Below, in pieces: positions 7,861-15,590 of a stretch of DNA of 64,000 bases. A program made the position numbers and the translations under genes. The DNA is taken from contig CAXTAT010000015.1 in assembly GCA_964242415.1 (NCBI GenBank), forward strand, positions 55,658-119,657, given 5' to 3'. The notes beneath the pieces are model-generated. The model was not told the origin of the DNA. It ran no database searches and worked only from the letters and a program-made list of their open reading frames with translations. Origin of the DNA: DASWOJ01 sp964242415 (lineage in GTDB: Bacteria; Pseudomonadota; Alphaproteobacteria; Acetobacterales; Acetobacteraceae). The number at the start of each line of letters is the position of its first letter. Positions within the stretch are counted from its first letter, which is position 1.

Positions 7861-8799
7861 ATGTCCAGCCACTCCAACAAGGTCGTCATCAGCTGCGCCA
7901 TCACCGGCGCCATCCATACGCCCAGCATGTCCGACGCCCTGCCCATCACGCCCGAGCAGATCGCCCAGAGCAGCATCGAGGCCGCCGAGGCCGGCGCCGC
8001 CATTATCCACCTGCACGCCCGCAACCCCGACACGGGGGAACCCTCGCCCGACCCGGCGCTGTTCATGCGCTTCCTGCCGGTGATCAAGCAAAGCACCGAC
8101 GCCGTGCTGAACATCACCACCGGCGGCGGCCTGAACATGACGCTCGCCGACCGCCTGGAAGCGCCGCTGCTGGCCAAGCCCGAGATGTGCAGCCTCAACA
8201 TGGGATCGATGAACTTCAACATCTCCGGCGCCGGCAACCGGGTGCAGAGCTGGAAGCACGAGTGGGAGCAGCCCTACCTGGCCCGCACCAACGACCACAT
8301 CTTCCGCAATACCTTCAAGGACATCGAAGGGATCGTCGAGCAGTTGGGCCGCGGCCACGGCACCCGGTTCGAGTTCGAGTGCTACGACGTGGGCCACCTG
8401 TACAACCTGGCGTATTGCCTTGAGCGGAAGATCGTCGAGCCGCCGCTGTTCGTGCAGACCATCTTCGGCATCCTGGGCGGCATCGGCGCCGAGCCGCGCA
8501 ACCTGCAGTTCATGAAGGAGACCGCGGACCGGCTGTTCGGCGACGCCTACGTGTGGTCGGTGCTGGCGGCCGGGCGGCACCAGATGCCGTTCACCACCAT
8601 GGCTGGCATCATGGGCGGCAACGTCCGCGTGGGCCTGGAGGACAGCCTGTACATCGGCCGCGGCCGGATGGCGCAGTCCAACGCCGAGCAGGTCGCCAAG
8701 ATCAAGCGTATCCTGGAGGAGCTGAGCCTGGAGATCGCCACCCCGGCCGAGGCGCGGGCGATCCTGCACCTCAAGGGCGGCGACCGGGTGGGGTTCTAG
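7861..8799 (+). CDS. BKACE (3-keto-5-aminohexanoate cleavage, DUF849) family enzyme
   Basis: The 312-residue product spans the full beta-keto acid cleavage enzyme family. The N-terminus has VVISCAITGAIHTPSMS and then IIHLHARNPDTGEPSPD, where the HLH residues are the expected Zn ligands. Later come the conserved ITTGGG and EFECYD motifs. Known members condense a beta-keto acid with acetyl-CoA to give acetoacetate and a new CoA ester. The substrate varies widely in the family and cannot be read from sequence. It is the first gene of a run with a dipeptidase (3-base gap), an aldo/keto reductase (overlap) and a DUF2066 gene, so it may serve amino-acid derived keto acids. Confidence 0.88.
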   Translation: MSSHSNKVVISCAITGAIHTPSMSDALPITPEQIAQSSIEAAEAGAAIIHLHARNPDTGEPSPDPALFMRFLPVIKQSTDAVLNITTGGGLNMTLADRLEAPLLAKPEMCSLNMGSMNFNISGAGNRVQSWKHEWEQPYLARTNDHIFRNTFKDIEGIVEQLGRGHGTRFEFECYDVGHLYNLAYCLERKIVEPPLFVQTIFGILGGIGAEPRNLQFMKETADRLFGDAYVWSVLAAGRHQMPFTTMAGIMGGNVRVGLEDSLYIGRGRMAQSNAEQVAKIKRILEELSLEIATPAEARAILHLKGGDRVGF

Positions 8800-8802
8800 A
8801 TC

Positions 8803-9849
8803 ATGCAGGACGCCGCCGCCTTGCACGCCAGCCTGCTGACGCTGGACACCCACATCGACATCCCGTGGCCGACAGGTCCGGACATCTTCACCGACACGCC
8901 GCGCGACCAGACCGGTCGGCGCGTGGACTTCCCGAAGATGCGCCAGGGCGGGCTTCGTGCCGGCTGCTTCGCGGCGTACGTGCCGCAGGGGCCGCGCACG
9001 CCGGAGGGCTGGCAGGCCGCCACCGGCCGCGCCCTGGCGATGCTGGACGCCATCAACGCCATGGGCCGCACCGAGGACGGCATCACCGCCCGCGTCGTCA
9101 CCACCGCCGACCAGGTCGAGGCCGCGCACCGCGACGGCGTCATCGGCGTGCTGCCCTGCGTCGAGAACGGCCACGCGATGGGCGAGGACCTGGGCCTGCT
9201 GACGCAGTTCCGTGCCCGCGGCGCCTGCTACATGACGCTGACCCACAACGGCCACAACGCCCTGTCTGACAGCAGCAACCCACGCTCCGACCTGGGTGAC
9301 GGGCCGCATTTGCATGGCGGCCTGAGCGGGCTGGGCAAGGAGGCGGTCGCCGAGATGAACCGCCTGGGCATGCTGGTCGATGTGTCGCACGTCAGCCGGC
9401 AGGGCGCGCTGCAGGCGGCGATGCTGTCCCGCACCCCGGTGGTCGCCACCCACTCCTGCATGCGCGCGCTGTGCGACGTGCCGCGCAACGCCGACGACAT
9501 GCTGCTGGACGCGCTGCGCGAGTGCGAGGGCATGGTGAACATCACCGCCGTCCCCAGCTTTGTGCGCCTGAAGGCCAAGGAGGCCGAGGTCACGCCGTCC
9601 GACTACTGCGACCACATCGAGTATGCCATCCGCCGCTGCGGGCTGGGGCATGTCGGCATCAGCTCGGACTTCGACGGCGGCGGCGGCTTCAGCGGCTGGC
9701 GCGATGCGTCCGAGAGCGCGAGCCTGACGGCGGAGCTGGTGCGCCGCGGCTACAGCGCGCACGAGATCGCGGCGCTGTGGGGCGGCAACTTCCTGCGCCT
9801 GATGCGTCAGGCCGAGGCCGCCGCGGAGGCCCGGCCCCATGCCGCCTGA
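8803..9849 (+). CDS. Membrane-dipeptidase-type (M19) peptidase
   Basis: The 348-residue product matches the renal dipeptidase family of Zn-dependent TIM-barrel hydrolases, which cut dipeptides including D-amino acid forms. The visible metal and active-site motifs are LDTHIDIPW (about 14-22), a Glu in CVENGHAM, VDVSHVSRQG, VVATHSCMRAL and GISSDFDGGG. No signal peptide is seen, so it is probably cytoplasmic. It starts three bases after the BKACE stop and overlaps the next start by 11 bases, so it is operonic. Related genes often appear in amino acid or D-amino acid catabolic clusters. Confidence 0.88.
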   Translation: MQDAAALHASLLTLDTHIDIPWPTGPDIFTDTPRDQTGRRVDFPKMRQGGLRAGCFAAYVPQGPRTPEGWQAATGRALAMLDAINAMGRTEDGITARVVTTADQVEAAHRDGVIGVLPCVENGHAMGEDLGLLTQFRARGACYMTLTHNGHNALSDSSNPRSDLGDGPHLHGGLSGLGKEAVAEMNRLGMLVDVSHVSRQGALQAAMLSRTPVVATHSCMRALCDVPRNADDMLLDALRECEGMVNITAVPSFVRLKAKEAEVTPSDYCDHIEYAIRRCGLGHVGISSDFDGGGGFSGWRDASESASLTAELVRRGYSAHEIAALWGGNFLRLMRQAEAAAEARPHAA

Positions 9850-10645
9850 CGCTACCATGCCCCGCCTGGGCCAGGGCACCTGGCACATGGGCGAGGACCG
9901 GGCCGCCCGCGCGCAGGAGGTGGCGGCGCTGCGCCTGGGCATCGACCTCGGCATGACGCTGATCGACACCGCCGAGATGTATGCCGACGGCGCGTCGGAG
10001 GAGGTCGTGGCCGACGCCATCGCCGGGCAGCGCGACCGGGTGTTCCTGGTGTCCAAGGTGTACCCGCACAATGCCACCCGCGCCGGGGTGCCCGCCGCCT
10101 GCGAGCGCAGCCTGCGCCGCCTGCGGACCGACTGCCTGGACCTGTATCTGCTGCACTGGCGCGGGTCGGCGCCGATGGCGGAGACGGTCGCGGCGTTCGA
10201 GGCGCTGTGCGCCGCCGGGAAGATCCGGCGCTGGGGCGTGTCGAACTTCGATGCCGCCGACATGGCCGCCCTGCCGCCGGGCTACGCCGCCAACCAGGTG
10301 CTGTACAACCCCGGCGCCCGCAGCATCGAGTTTGATCTGCTGCCGTGGTCGCAGGCGCATGGCGTCCCGGTCATGGCCTATTCGCCGGTCGGCCAGGGCG
10401 GGCGGATGCTGCGCTCCCCGGCGCTGCGGGCCGTGGCGGAGCGGCACGGCGCCACCCCCGCCCAGGTCGCCATCGCCTGGACGCTGCGGCAGCCCGGCGT
10501 GGTGTCGATCCCCAAGGCCGCCGACGCCGGGCATGTGCGCGAGAACGCCGCCGCGGCCGACCTGCAACTCACGCCGGCCGACCTGGCGGAGATCGACGCC
10601 GCCTTTCCGCCGCCGCGGCGCAAGCAGCCGCTTGAGATGCTGTAG
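9839..10645 (+). CDS. Aldo/keto reductase
   Basis: The 268-residue product is an NADPH-dependent (alpha/beta)8 barrel reductase. The catalytic tetrad is visible: Asp and Tyr in LIDTAEMYADG, Lys in FLVSKVYPHN and His in DLYLLHWRG. The late VAIAWTLRQPGVVSIPK segment binds the cofactor phosphate. It resembles the short prokaryotic AKR5-like group that reduces small aldehydes and ketones. The start overlaps the dipeptidase end, so translation is coupled. The physiological substrate is unknown. Confidence 0.88.
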   Translation: MPPDATMPRLGQGTWHMGEDRAARAQEVAALRLGIDLGMTLIDTAEMYADGASEEVVADAIAGQRDRVFLVSKVYPHNATRAGVPAACERSLRRLRTDCLDLYLLHWRGSAPMAETVAAFEALCAAGKIRRWGVSNFDAADMAALPPGYAANQVLYNPGARSIEFDLLPWSQAHGVPVMAYSPVGQGGRMLRSPALRAVAERHGATPAQVAIAWTLRQPGVVSIPKAADAGHVRENAAAADLQLTPADLAEIDAAFPPPRRKQPLEML

Positions 10646-10649
10646 CGCC

Positions 10650-11390
10650 ATGCGCCGCCTCGCCTTGGCCGCCGTCCTGCTGCCCATCCTGGCGGGTCCG
10701 GCGCAGGCGTCCGGGCTGTATGAGGCGACGGTGATCGTCACCGGCATGGACGCGCGCAGCCGTCCGGCCGGGCTGGGGGCGGCGCTGGCGCAGGTGGTGG
10801 CGAAGCTGACCGGCAACCCGGTTCTGCTGGACGACCCGCACGTCGCTGCCCTGGCTCCGCTGGCGCCGGGCCTGGTGGAGTCCATGGCCTACCTGGACCG
10901 CATGTCCGACATCCCGCACCGGGACGAGCAGGGCACGCGGGACCGCCCCTACGACCTGCGGGTGCGCTTCGACCCGGCCATGCTCGACGCGCTGCTGGCG
11001 GGCCTGGGCGAAATCCCCTGGCGCGTCCGGCCCGCCCTGGCCGTCGCCATCCGGATCGGGCCGCGCAGCGGCCCTGCGCTGCTCCTGCACGCTGACACCG
11101 ATCCAGACGAGCGGCACCGCGCCGCGCTGCTGGCCGCAGCCGACCAGGCCGGCCTGCAGGTGGTGCTGCCGCTGGACGCGCCCGGCGCTGTTCCCCTGCT
11201 GCCCCAGCCGGAGCTTGTGCTGCACGGCAGCCTGTCCTGGCAGGAGGGAGCGGGCTGGACCGCACGGTTCACGCTGCCCTGGCATGGCCGCCAGCACGCC
11301 TGGGGTGTGGACGGGGTCGGCTTCGACGCAGCCTACCGCGAGGCCATGCGCGGCGCGGCGCGGGTGCTGTCGGGGCATGACGGGGAGTAG
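10650..11390 (+). CDS. DUF2066 domain exported protein
   Basis: The 246-residue product begins five bases after the reductase stop with a signal peptide (LALAAVLLPILAGPAQA). The core contains VTGMDARSRPAGLGAALAQV and then the RYDLRVRFDP-like segment (RPYDLRVRFDPAML), typical of DUF2066. The family is periplasmic and of unknown function. It is the last gene of the run. The same frame is open far upstream, but that is the shadow of the reductase. Confidence 0.75.
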   Translation: MRRLALAAVLLPILAGPAQASGLYEATVIVTGMDARSRPAGLGAALAQVVAKLTGNPVLLDDPHVAALAPLAPGLVESMAYLDRMSDIPHRDEQGTRDRPYDLRVRFDPAMLDALLAGLGEIPWRVRPALAVAIRIGPRSGPALLLHADTDPDERHRAALLAAADQAGLQVVLPLDAPGAVPLLPQPELVLHGSLSWQEGAGWTARFTLPWHGRQHAWGVDGVGFDAAYREAMRGAARVLSGHDGE

Positions 11391-11404
11391 CTGGCCTGCT
11401 TCTT

Positions 11405-11550
11405 CTCCCTCTCCCTCCGGGAGAGGGCCGGGGTGAGGGGGGCGGCAAGGGCCTAGCTGTCCCGACCAGGGACGGACCTTGCTCCCTACCTGGGCTGAGT
11501 TCAGCACTCGCCGCATCCCTCACCCCGGCCCTCTTCCAGAGGGAGAGGGA
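11405..11550. repeat. Paired hairpin repeat (CCCTCTCC type), copy A
   Basis: A unit at 11405-11438 (CCCTCTCC, short loop, GAGAGGG, then CGGGGTGAGGG) is followed by the same unit inverted at 11517-11550. About 78 bases of unrelated sequence separate them. The same two-unit arrangement is found at 26147-26299 and 56088-56242. This is a REP/BIME-like intergenic element. Each unit could fold in RNA and act as a terminator-like or RNA-stabilising hairpin. Confidence 0.85.
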
Positions 11551-11643
11551 GACGAAGGCCAAGCAGGGACCGAACGCACCGCGGTTCGCCGCGTTCATGG
11601 GCCACGAGCTGGGCGCGTGACCAGACGGGAACAAGGACAAGCC

Positions 11644-12840
11644 ATGACCACCGTTGCAGCCGAACCGGGACTGTCCCCGCGGCTGACCCTGATCTTCGCC
11701 GTGGCCTGCGGCGCCGTCGTGGCCAACCTCTACTTGGCGCAGCCGCTGATCGGCCTGATCAGCCCGGAGCTGGGCATGAACGCCGGGCTGTCCGGGCTGA
11801 TCGTGACCCTGACGCAGTTGGGCTACGGCGCCGGGCTGCTGCTGCTGGGGGCGTTGGCGGACCTGGTGGAGAACCGGCGGCTGATCGTGCTGGCACTGCT
11901 GGGCACCGCAGCCGGGCTGGTCGGGGTGGCGACATCGCACTCGGCGCCGACGTTCCTGGCCGCGTCGTTCGTGATGGGGTTCTGCGCGGTTGCGACGCAG
12001 ATCCTGGTGCCGTTCGCATCCCACCTGGCGCCGGAGCGGACGCGCGGCCGGGCGCTCGGCAACATCATGGCGGGGCTGCTGGCGGGCATCATGCTGGCGC
12101 GGCCGATCAGCAGCTTCGTGGCGGCCGGGCTGGGATGGCACGCGGTGTTCTGGATTTCGGCGGCGGTGATGCTGGGCCTTGCCGCGGTGCTGCGGCGCGC
12201 CCTGCCCCGGCGGCAGCCGCAGGCAGGGATGGGGTACGGCGCCATCCTGGCCTCCACCGTGCGGCTGATGGCGACGACGCCGGTGCTGCAGCGGCGGACG
12301 GCGTACCAGGCGCTGATGTTCGCGGCGTTCAACCTGTTCTGGACCGCCACGCCGCTCCTGCTGGCCCAGCGGTTCGGGCTGACGCAGCGGGGCATCGCGG
12401 TGTTCGCGCTGGCCGGGGCCGGAGGGGCGCTGGCGGCGCCGCTGGCCGGGCGGCTGGCGGACCGCGGCGGGACCTGGATGGCGACGGGCGTTGCCTTGGC
12501 GGCGGTCACGCTGTCGTTCCTGCTGGCGGGCTGGGCCGTGGCGGCGGGCGCGCTGGTGGCGCTGGCGGCGGTCGCGGTGCTGCTGGATGCCGCGGTGCAG
12601 GCGAACCAGGTGGTCGGCCAGCGGGTGATCCTCGGCCTGCCGGCGCAGGCGCGGGGCCGGGTCAACGGCATCTACATGACGTTTGTGTTCCTGGGCGGCG
12701 CGGCCGGGTCGGCGATGGCGTCGCTCAGCTTCGTGCACGGCGGCTGGCGGACGACCTGCGTCTGCGGCGCGGTGCTGGGCTTGCTGGCCCTGGCGCTGTT
12801 CGCCACCGACCGGCGGCCGTCTAAGCCGCCTGCGTGCTGA
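11644..12840 (+). CDS. MFS transporter (12-TM, sugar/drug efflux type)
   Basis: The 398-residue protein has about twelve hydrophobic segments. It opens with LTLIFAVACGAVVANLYLAQ and the loop GALADLVENRRLIVLALLG, a version of the MFS cytoplasmic loop motif. Close relatives are annotated as efflux transporters of the YnfM/AraJ kind; the substrate is unknown. The start at 11644 follows a GGAACAAGGACAAGCC stretch, while the frame upstream of it is only an extension through the hairpin repeat. The 3' end overlaps the convergent transglutaminase gene by 20 bases. Confidence 0.85.
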   Translation: MTTVAAEPGLSPRLTLIFAVACGAVVANLYLAQPLIGLISPELGMNAGLSGLIVTLTQLGYGAGLLLLGALADLVENRRLIVLALLGTAAGLVGVATSHSAPTFLAASFVMGFCAVATQILVPFASHLAPERTRGRALGNIMAGLLAGIMLARPISSFVAAGLGWHAVFWISAAVMLGLAAVLRRALPRRQPQAGMGYGAILASTVRLMATTPVLQRRTAYQALMFAAFNLFWTATPLLLAQRFGLTQRGIAVFALAGAGGALAAPLAGRLADRGGTWMATGVALAAVTLSFLLAGWAVAAGALVALAAVAVLLDAAVQANQVVGQRVILGLPAQARGRVNGIYMTFVFLGGAAGSAMASLSFVHGGWRTTCVCGAVLGLLALALFATDRRPSKPPAC

Positions 12841-13669
12841 CCGCCTGCACCGTCCGCATCGGCCCTGGCGGCGGCCCGTTGATCCACACCCGCGGCACCT
12901 CCGCCTTGGCGTTGCCGAAGATCGAGCAGAACGCCACATCCGCCGCGTCCCGCCCGGCGCCGATCCGCACCAGCCCATCCAGTGCCGCCATGCGCGTGGG
13001 GTCGAACAGGTACCAGGCCCCCACGCCGTCCGGCCCGGCCAAGTAGGCCTCGAACACCGCGTGGAAGTCCGGCGGCTGCAACTGCCAGGCATAGGCGCTG
13101 ATGTAGCGGGCAGGGATGCCCACCGCCCGGCACAGCGTGATGGCCAGATGGGCGAAATCGCGGCAGACCCCGGTGCGGTCGCCCAGGGTGTCATAGGCGC
13201 TGGTCAGCACATCGGTGCTGCCGCTTTCGTAATCGACGTTGTCCCTGATCCAGTTGCAGATCGCCGTGGCGCGCTGGTGCCCGGCCGGGGTGGCGTTGAA
13301 CTGCCGCTGCGCGAACCGCGCCAGGCGGTCGGACTGGCAATACCGGCTGGCGTTGAGGTACGGCAGCACGTCCAGCGGGATCGACCCGGCCGCCAACTCC
13401 TGCACTTCGGTGGGGTCCAGCATCAGCGGGTCCAGGCGGATCGACGCGGTGTATTCCACGCGCAGCTTGCCCTTCGGCACCAGGAACCGGGTCAGGCGGT
13501 TGCCGCTCTCGGGCATGATGAAGCGGTCGGGCTCGCCGAGGTCGGGGGTGGTCGTCATGCGCTCGGCGGTGATGACCTGGCGGGGGAAGCGGGCGGCCTC
13601 CAGGTTGAACACGAAGGGGGTGAGGGCCTGGGCCTCGTACTCCAGCGTGCAGCCGACTTCAAAATCCAT
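12821..13669 (-). CDS. Transglutaminase-like cysteine peptidase family protein
   Basis: The 282-residue cytoplasmic product has an N-terminal beta domain (MDFEVGCTLEYEAQ) as in bacterial transglutaminase-like proteins, and a papain-fold core. The catalytic triad is visible: Cys in TGVCRDFAHLAI, His in DFHAVFEAYL and Asp in WYLFDPTRM. Such proteins are probably proteases or amidases rather than true cross-linkers. The start at 13669 fits the family N-terminus and has AGGAC upstream. The 3' end converges on the MFS gene with a 20-base overlap. Confidence 0.85.
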   Translation of the reverse strand: MDFEVGCTLEYEAQALTPFVFNLEAARFPRQVITAERMTTTPDLGEPDRFIMPESGNRLTRFLVPKGKLRVEYTASIRLDPLMLDPTEVQELAAGSIPLDVLPYLNASRYCQSDRLARFAQRQFNATPAGHQRATAICNWIRDNVDYESGSTDVLTSAYDTLGDRTGVCRDFAHLAITLCRAVGIPARYISAYAWQLQPPDFHAVFEAYLAGPDGVGAWYLFDPTRMAALDGLVRIGAGRDAADVAFCSIFGNAKAEVPRVWINGPPPGPMRTVQAVSTQAA

Positions 13670-13793
13670 GGGGCGGTGTCCTGGCGGGTGATGTGACGGA
13701 TGGCCGCGAACGACGGGGGGCCATGAACATTGACCGTGCAAACCCCGGGCCGCAACCGCGTTGCAGCAGTGGATCGTACGCAGGGAGGCATAC

Positions 13794-13982
13794 ATGACCA
13801 AGACAGTACAGGACGGCCCGGAGGAGGCGGCCAAGGACGCGGCGCTGCCGGGCAACCACGGCCAGTTTGGCGAGGACATTGGCACCGACGACGCCAAGCC
13901 GCTTCAGGACCTGGATACCGGCGACCTGGGACCGGCGCCGTCCAACCCGCCGAAGGACGGCACCGTCGCCTCGAAGCCGTAG
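13794..13982 (+). CDS. Small acidic hypothetical protein, 62 aa
   Basis: The gene has an excellent ribosome binding site (GGAGG, six bases before ATG) and ends ten bases before the next gene. The product is hydrophilic, rich in Asp, Gly, Lys and Pro (DAALPGNHGQFGEDIGTDDA), and looks unstructured. No family is recognised. The tight spacing to the MFS gene suggests a shared transcript. Confidence 0.6.
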   Translation: MTKTVQDGPEEAAKDAALPGNHGQFGEDIGTDDAKPLQDLDTGDLGPAPSNPPKDGTVASKP

Positions 13983-13991
13983 CGTCCCCGC

Positions 13992-15374
13992 ATGAGCCGC
14001 CTGGCCCTGCTGGTCGCCGGCGCGTTCTTCATGGAGTTCCTGGACGGCACCGTCATCGTGACGGCGCTGCCGCGGATGGCGGAGTCGCTGGGGTCGGACA
14101 CCGTGGCGCTACACCTGGGCATCACCGCGTACTTGCTGACGGTGGCGGTGTTCATCCTGCCTGGCGGGTGGGCGGCGGACCGGTTCGGCGCGCGGGCGGT
14201 GTTCACGGCGGCGGTGGCGGTGTTCACGCTGGGGTCGCTGCTGTGCGGCATGGCGGGATCGGCCGGGTGGTTCGTCGCGGCGCGAGTGCTGCAGGGGCTG
14301 GGCGGGGCGATGATGGTGCCGGTCGGGCGGCTGGCGGTGCTGCGGACCACGGCCAAGCCCGACCTGATGCGCGCCATCGCCCTGCTGACCTGGCCCGGCC
14401 TGACGGCGCCGCTGCTGGGGCCGCCGCTGGGCGGGTTCCTGGCGGAGCACTTCACCTGGCGCATGATCTTCTGGGTCAACGTGCCGCTGGGGCTGGCCGC
14501 GATCGCCCTGGCGCTGCGGCTGGTGCCGGCGGGGCGCGGCGCCGGGCGGCCGTTCGACACGCGGGGGTTCGCCCTGGCGGCTGTCTGTGTGCTGTGCGCC
14601 ACCCTGGCGCTGGACCGGGTGGGCGAGGGCGGCGTCGGCGGGGGCGGCTCGCTGGCCGGGACGCTCGCGCTGGCGGCGGGGGCCGGGGTGGCGGGGCCGC
14701 TGTTGTGGCGGCACCTGCGCCGGCACGCGCACCCGCTGCTCGACCCGGCGCCGTTCGGGGTCCGCACCTTCCGTGCCACCATGCTGACCGGCACCGCCAT
14801 GCGGACGCTGATCGGCACGATGCCGTTCCTGGTGCCGCTGCTGTTCCAGTTGGGGTTCGGGATGGACCCGTTCCATGCGGGGCTGCTGGTGCTGGTGCTG
14901 TTCGCGGGCAATCTGGGGATCAAGCCGCTGACGACGCCGATCCTGCGCCATGTGGGGTTTCGAAATGTGCTGGTGGGCAACGGGCTGGTGCAGGCGTTGG
15001 CGATGCTCGGCTTCGCGCTGCTGACGCCGGCGGCGCCGCTGGCGGTGGTGCTGGGGCTGCTGGTGCTGGCGGGGGCGTCGCGGTCCCTGCAGTTCACGGC
15101 GCTGAACACGCTGGCGTTCTCCGACGTGCCGCAGCCGCTGATGGCGCCAGCCAATACCTGGTTCAGCGTGGCGTTCCAGCTTTCGCTGGGGATCGGGGTG
15201 GCGGTGGGGGCGGTGCTGCTGCGGCTGGCCGGGCTGGCGGCCGGGGTGGGGGAGCCGGGGTTGCCGGCATTCCACGCGGCGCTGGGCGTGTTGGCGGTGC
15301 TGATGGCAGGGACGGCGCTGGTGGGGTTGGGGCTGGCCCGGGATGCGGGGGTGGCGGTCATGGGGCGGGCGTAG
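13992..15374 (+). CDS. MFS transporter, DHA2 (14-TM) drug efflux type
   Basis: The 460-residue protein has the N-terminal signature MEFLDGTVIVTALPRMAES and motif A-like GGWAADRFGARAVF typical of DHA2 exporters (EmrB/QacA type). About fourteen hydrophobic segments can be counted. Such carriers export drugs or amphipathic compounds with proton antiport. No membrane fusion partner gene is next to it. The substrate cannot be read from sequence. Confidence 0.88.
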   Translation: MSRLALLVAGAFFMEFLDGTVIVTALPRMAESLGSDTVALHLGITAYLLTVAVFILPGGWAADRFGARAVFTAAVAVFTLGSLLCGMAGSAGWFVAARVLQGLGGAMMVPVGRLAVLRTTAKPDLMRAIALLTWPGLTAPLLGPPLGGFLAEHFTWRMIFWVNVPLGLAAIALALRLVPAGRGAGRPFDTRGFALAAVCVLCATLALDRVGEGGVGGGGSLAGTLALAAGAGVAGPLLWRHLRRHAHPLLDPAPFGVRTFRATMLTGTAMRTLIGTMPFLVPLLFQLGFGMDPFHAGLLVLVLFAGNLGIKPLTTPILRHVGFRNVLVGNGLVQALAMLGFALLTPAAPLAVVLGLLVLAGASRSLQFTALNTLAFSDVPQPLMAPANTWFSVAFQLSLGIGVAVGAVLLRLAGLAAGVGEPGLPAFHAALGVLAVLMAGTALVGLGLARDAGVAVMGRA

Positions 15375-15590
15375 GCTGCATCGAAGCGGCCCCCTTGAGG
15401 TTGACCAGGACGATGATGCCGCCGCTTTCCGGAAGGCGATCTGTAACGCCCGCCGGCATCGCAGGGGGTGGCGCGGGGCCTCCCGTATGGACGGGCGAAG
15501 TCGTCATAATCGCCAACCCCCTTGCATCCCCGGCGCTGCAAGCGTGCTAGGGCTGCCTATGTAGTGGCGGCGTTGCAACGGAGAGCTGAT

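Noticed and set aside
7804..10263. An 819-codon open frame on the minus strand
   Set aside because: It is antisense to the BKACE, dipeptidase and reductase genes, has repetitive Arg/Ala/Gly/Val composition and no domain. It is a typical shadow in GC-rich coding DNA.
11269..13194. A 641-codon minus-strand frame covering the MFS gene
   Set aside because: Only its 5' part overlaps the transglutaminase gene, in a different frame. The rest is a shadow with His/Arg/Gln-rich composition.
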